Assembly (NCBI RefSeq): GCF_900105135.1
Contig: NZ_LT629741.1
Span: 2,418,001-2,482,000, forward strand
Length of the DNA stretch: 64,000 nt
Direction of reading: 5' to 3'
Origin: Gramella sp. MAR_2010_147
Lineage (GTDB): Bacteria > Bacteroidota > Bacteroidia > Flavobacteriales > Flavobacteriaceae
In this document: piece after piece, positions 62,743 through 64,000 of the stretch
Numbering within the stretch: the first letter of the stretch is position 1
Layout of the letters: each line of letters starts with the position of its first letter
Position numbers and translations under genes: made by a program
Notes under the pieces: generated by a model
Databases searched by the model: none
Told to the model about the DNA's origin: nothing
Seen by the model: only the letters and a program-made list of their open reading frames with translations

Positions 62743-63981
62743 ATGAGTCAGCAAACTCAGGCAAAGACATTTGAGGTTGAAAAGATCCGCAAGGATTTTC
62801 CAATTCTTAACCGTGAGGTGAATGGCTATCCTTTGGTTTATTTTGATAATGCAGCGACTGCCCAAACACCTAAGCAGGTTATGGACGCGATCGTTGATTA
62901 TTATTCAAATTACAACGCCAATATTCATAGAGGTGTACACTCCTTATCTCAGGAAGCCACCGATAAATATGAGGAAGCAAGGATTAAGATCCAGAAGCAT
63001 TTTAATGCTGAAAAGGCTCACGAGATCATTTTTACTTCAGGTACTACCCACGGGATTAACCTGGTAGCTAACGGATTTTCTTCAATTTTGAAGGAAGGAG
63101 ATGAGATACTGGTTTCGGCAATGGAACATCATTCTAATATCGTTCCGTGGCAAATGCTGTGTGAAAAGACGGGAGCCAAACTGAAGGTGATTCCAATGGA
63201 TCTTAAGGGAGAACTTGTTTATTCAGAATTTGAAAACCTAATAAATGCCAATACAAAACTGGTGTTTTTAAATCATGTTTCTAATGCGCTTGGTACCGTA
63301 AATCCAATAAAAAGTATTATTGAAAAAGCCCACGAAAAGGGTGCCGCGGTTTTAATTGATGGAGCACAGGCTGCACCGCATATTAAAGCTGATGTTCAGG
63401 AATTAGATGTTGACTTTTATGTAGTTTCTGCCCATAAAATGTGTGGTCCAACGGGAGTAGGAGTGCTTTACGGAAAAGAGAAGTGGTTGGAAAAACTTCC
63501 CCCCTACCAGGGTGGTGGTGAAATGATCGCCACGGTTTCTTTTGAGAAAACTACCTACGCCGGTCTTCCACATAAATTTGAAGCTGGAACGCCAAATATT
63601 TGCGGTGGAATCGCTTTTGGGGCGGCTATAGATTATATGAATGCACTAGGTTTTGATGAGATCGCTGCCTATGAGCATGAATTACTCGCCTACGGAACAA
63701 AGAAGCTAAAGGAAATAGAGGGAATGAAGATCTATGGGGAAGCTTCTGAGAAAACAGCGGTGATTTCATTTAATGTTGAAGGCCTTCACCCTTACGATAT
63801 AGGAACTTTGCTGGATAAAATGGGTATAGCAGTTCGTACCGGTCATCATTGCGCACAACCCGTGATGGACTTCTTTAAAATTCCTGGAACTGTAAGAGCA
63901 TCTTTCTCTTTCTATAATACATTTCATGAAATAGATCTTTTTATCGATGCGGTAAAAAAAGCTAAAACGATGCTGGAATAG
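62743..63981 (+). CDS. sufS: Cysteine desulfurase SufS
   Basis: PLP enzyme that takes sulfur from cysteine for cluster assembly. The 412-residue protein is complete within the window. VYFDNAATAQTPKQVMDAI is near 30, the PLP lysine lies in VVSAHKMCGPTGVGVLYGK (near 226-230), and the persulfide cysteine in RTGHHCAQPVMDFFKIPG. The short loop around that cysteine marks group II (SufS/CsdA) rather than IscS. It is the last suf gene seen; sufE, if present, lies beyond the window. Confidence 0.97.
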   Translation: MSQQTQAKTFEVEKIRKDFPILNREVNGYPLVYFDNAATAQTPKQVMDAIVDYYSNYNANIHRGVHSLSQEATDKYEEARIKIQKHFNAEKAHEIIFTSGTTHGINLVANGFSSILKEGDEILVSAMEHHSNIVPWQMLCEKTGAKLKVIPMDLKGELVYSEFENLINANTKLVFLNHVSNALGTVNPIKSIIEKAHEKGAAVLIDGAQAAPHIKADVQELDVDFYVVSAHKMCGPTGVGVLYGKEKWLEKLPPYQGGGEMIATVSFEKTTYAGLPHKFEAGTPNICGGIAFGAAIDYMNALGFDEIAAYEHELLAYGTKKLKEIEGMKIYGEASEKTAVISFNVEGLHPYDIGTLLDKMGIAVRTGHHCAQPVMDFFKIPGTVRASFSFYNTFHEIDLFIDAVKKAKTMLE

Positions 63982-64000
63982 TAACTTATTTCCAAAAATT

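Overview
The window is chromosomal DNA of a Bacteroidota bacterium, almost certainly a marine member of the family Flavobacteriaceae; Gramella/Christiangramia-like is my best guess from protein style, not a proven identification. The evidence is the low-GC coding style, many TonB-dependent receptors each followed by a lipoprotein, promoter boxes of the Bacteroidota form TAnnTTTG, type-B sdhCAB, a sufABCDS operon, the UvrC, GdhA and IleRS types, and flavobacterial families such as DUF5689. No rRNA, recognisable tRNA, CRISPR array, phage or insertion sequence was seen. No gene-free stretch exceeds 300 bases; the largest are 22868-23162 (295 bp, a candidate small RNA), 52320-52585 (sdh promoter and a Fur-box-like palindrome), 57984-58209 (promoters) and 5908-6131 (nothing definite beyond a weak ileS promoter).

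Layout. 1-16 kb: end of nicotinamidase pncA, an outer-membrane protein, gdhA, recO with an abutting haem-type TonB receptor, ileS with a DksA-like gene, a DUF4097-like protein and lspA. Then comes a leftward operon: retropepsin-like protease, RimK ATP-grasp ligase, M14/AstE-like deacylase, 5-formyl-THF cyclo-ligase, histidine kinase and response regulator. 16-28 kb: uvrC with a patatin/Omp85 fusion; a tyrosine/tryptophan breakdown group (hmgA, hpd, DUF3108 protein, TDO-family dioxygenase); an M23 lipoprotein; pgi.

28-40 kb is the main accessory block: two related TonB-dependent receptors, each followed after 10 bp by a lipoprotein, with a lipoprotein endonuclease I and a secreted endonuclease/exonuclease/phosphatase-family enzyme between them. 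I read it as a surface system for degrading and importing extracellular nucleic acid or its products; this is the strongest candidate for an undescribed system here. 40-52 kb: mfd (carrying an in-frame palindromic repeat insertion), DoxX/SDR/flavoprotein genes, TspO-like protein, pdeM, methionine aminotransferase, sdhCAB. 52-64 kb: DinB-family protein, cbpA-cbpM, aminopeptidase P, alpha/beta hydrolase, a small zinc-ribbon protein, thiL, and sufA-sufB-lipoprotein-sufC-sufD-sufS.

Recurring structural themes are stop codons that directly abut the next start (four cases), convergent genes whose stop codons share a 4-bp TTAR (three cases), and -7 boxes placed five bases before the ATG of uvrC and mfd, suggesting leaderless mRNAs for two nucleotide-excision-repair genes. 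All functions are read from sequence motifs and memory of families; no database search was run.
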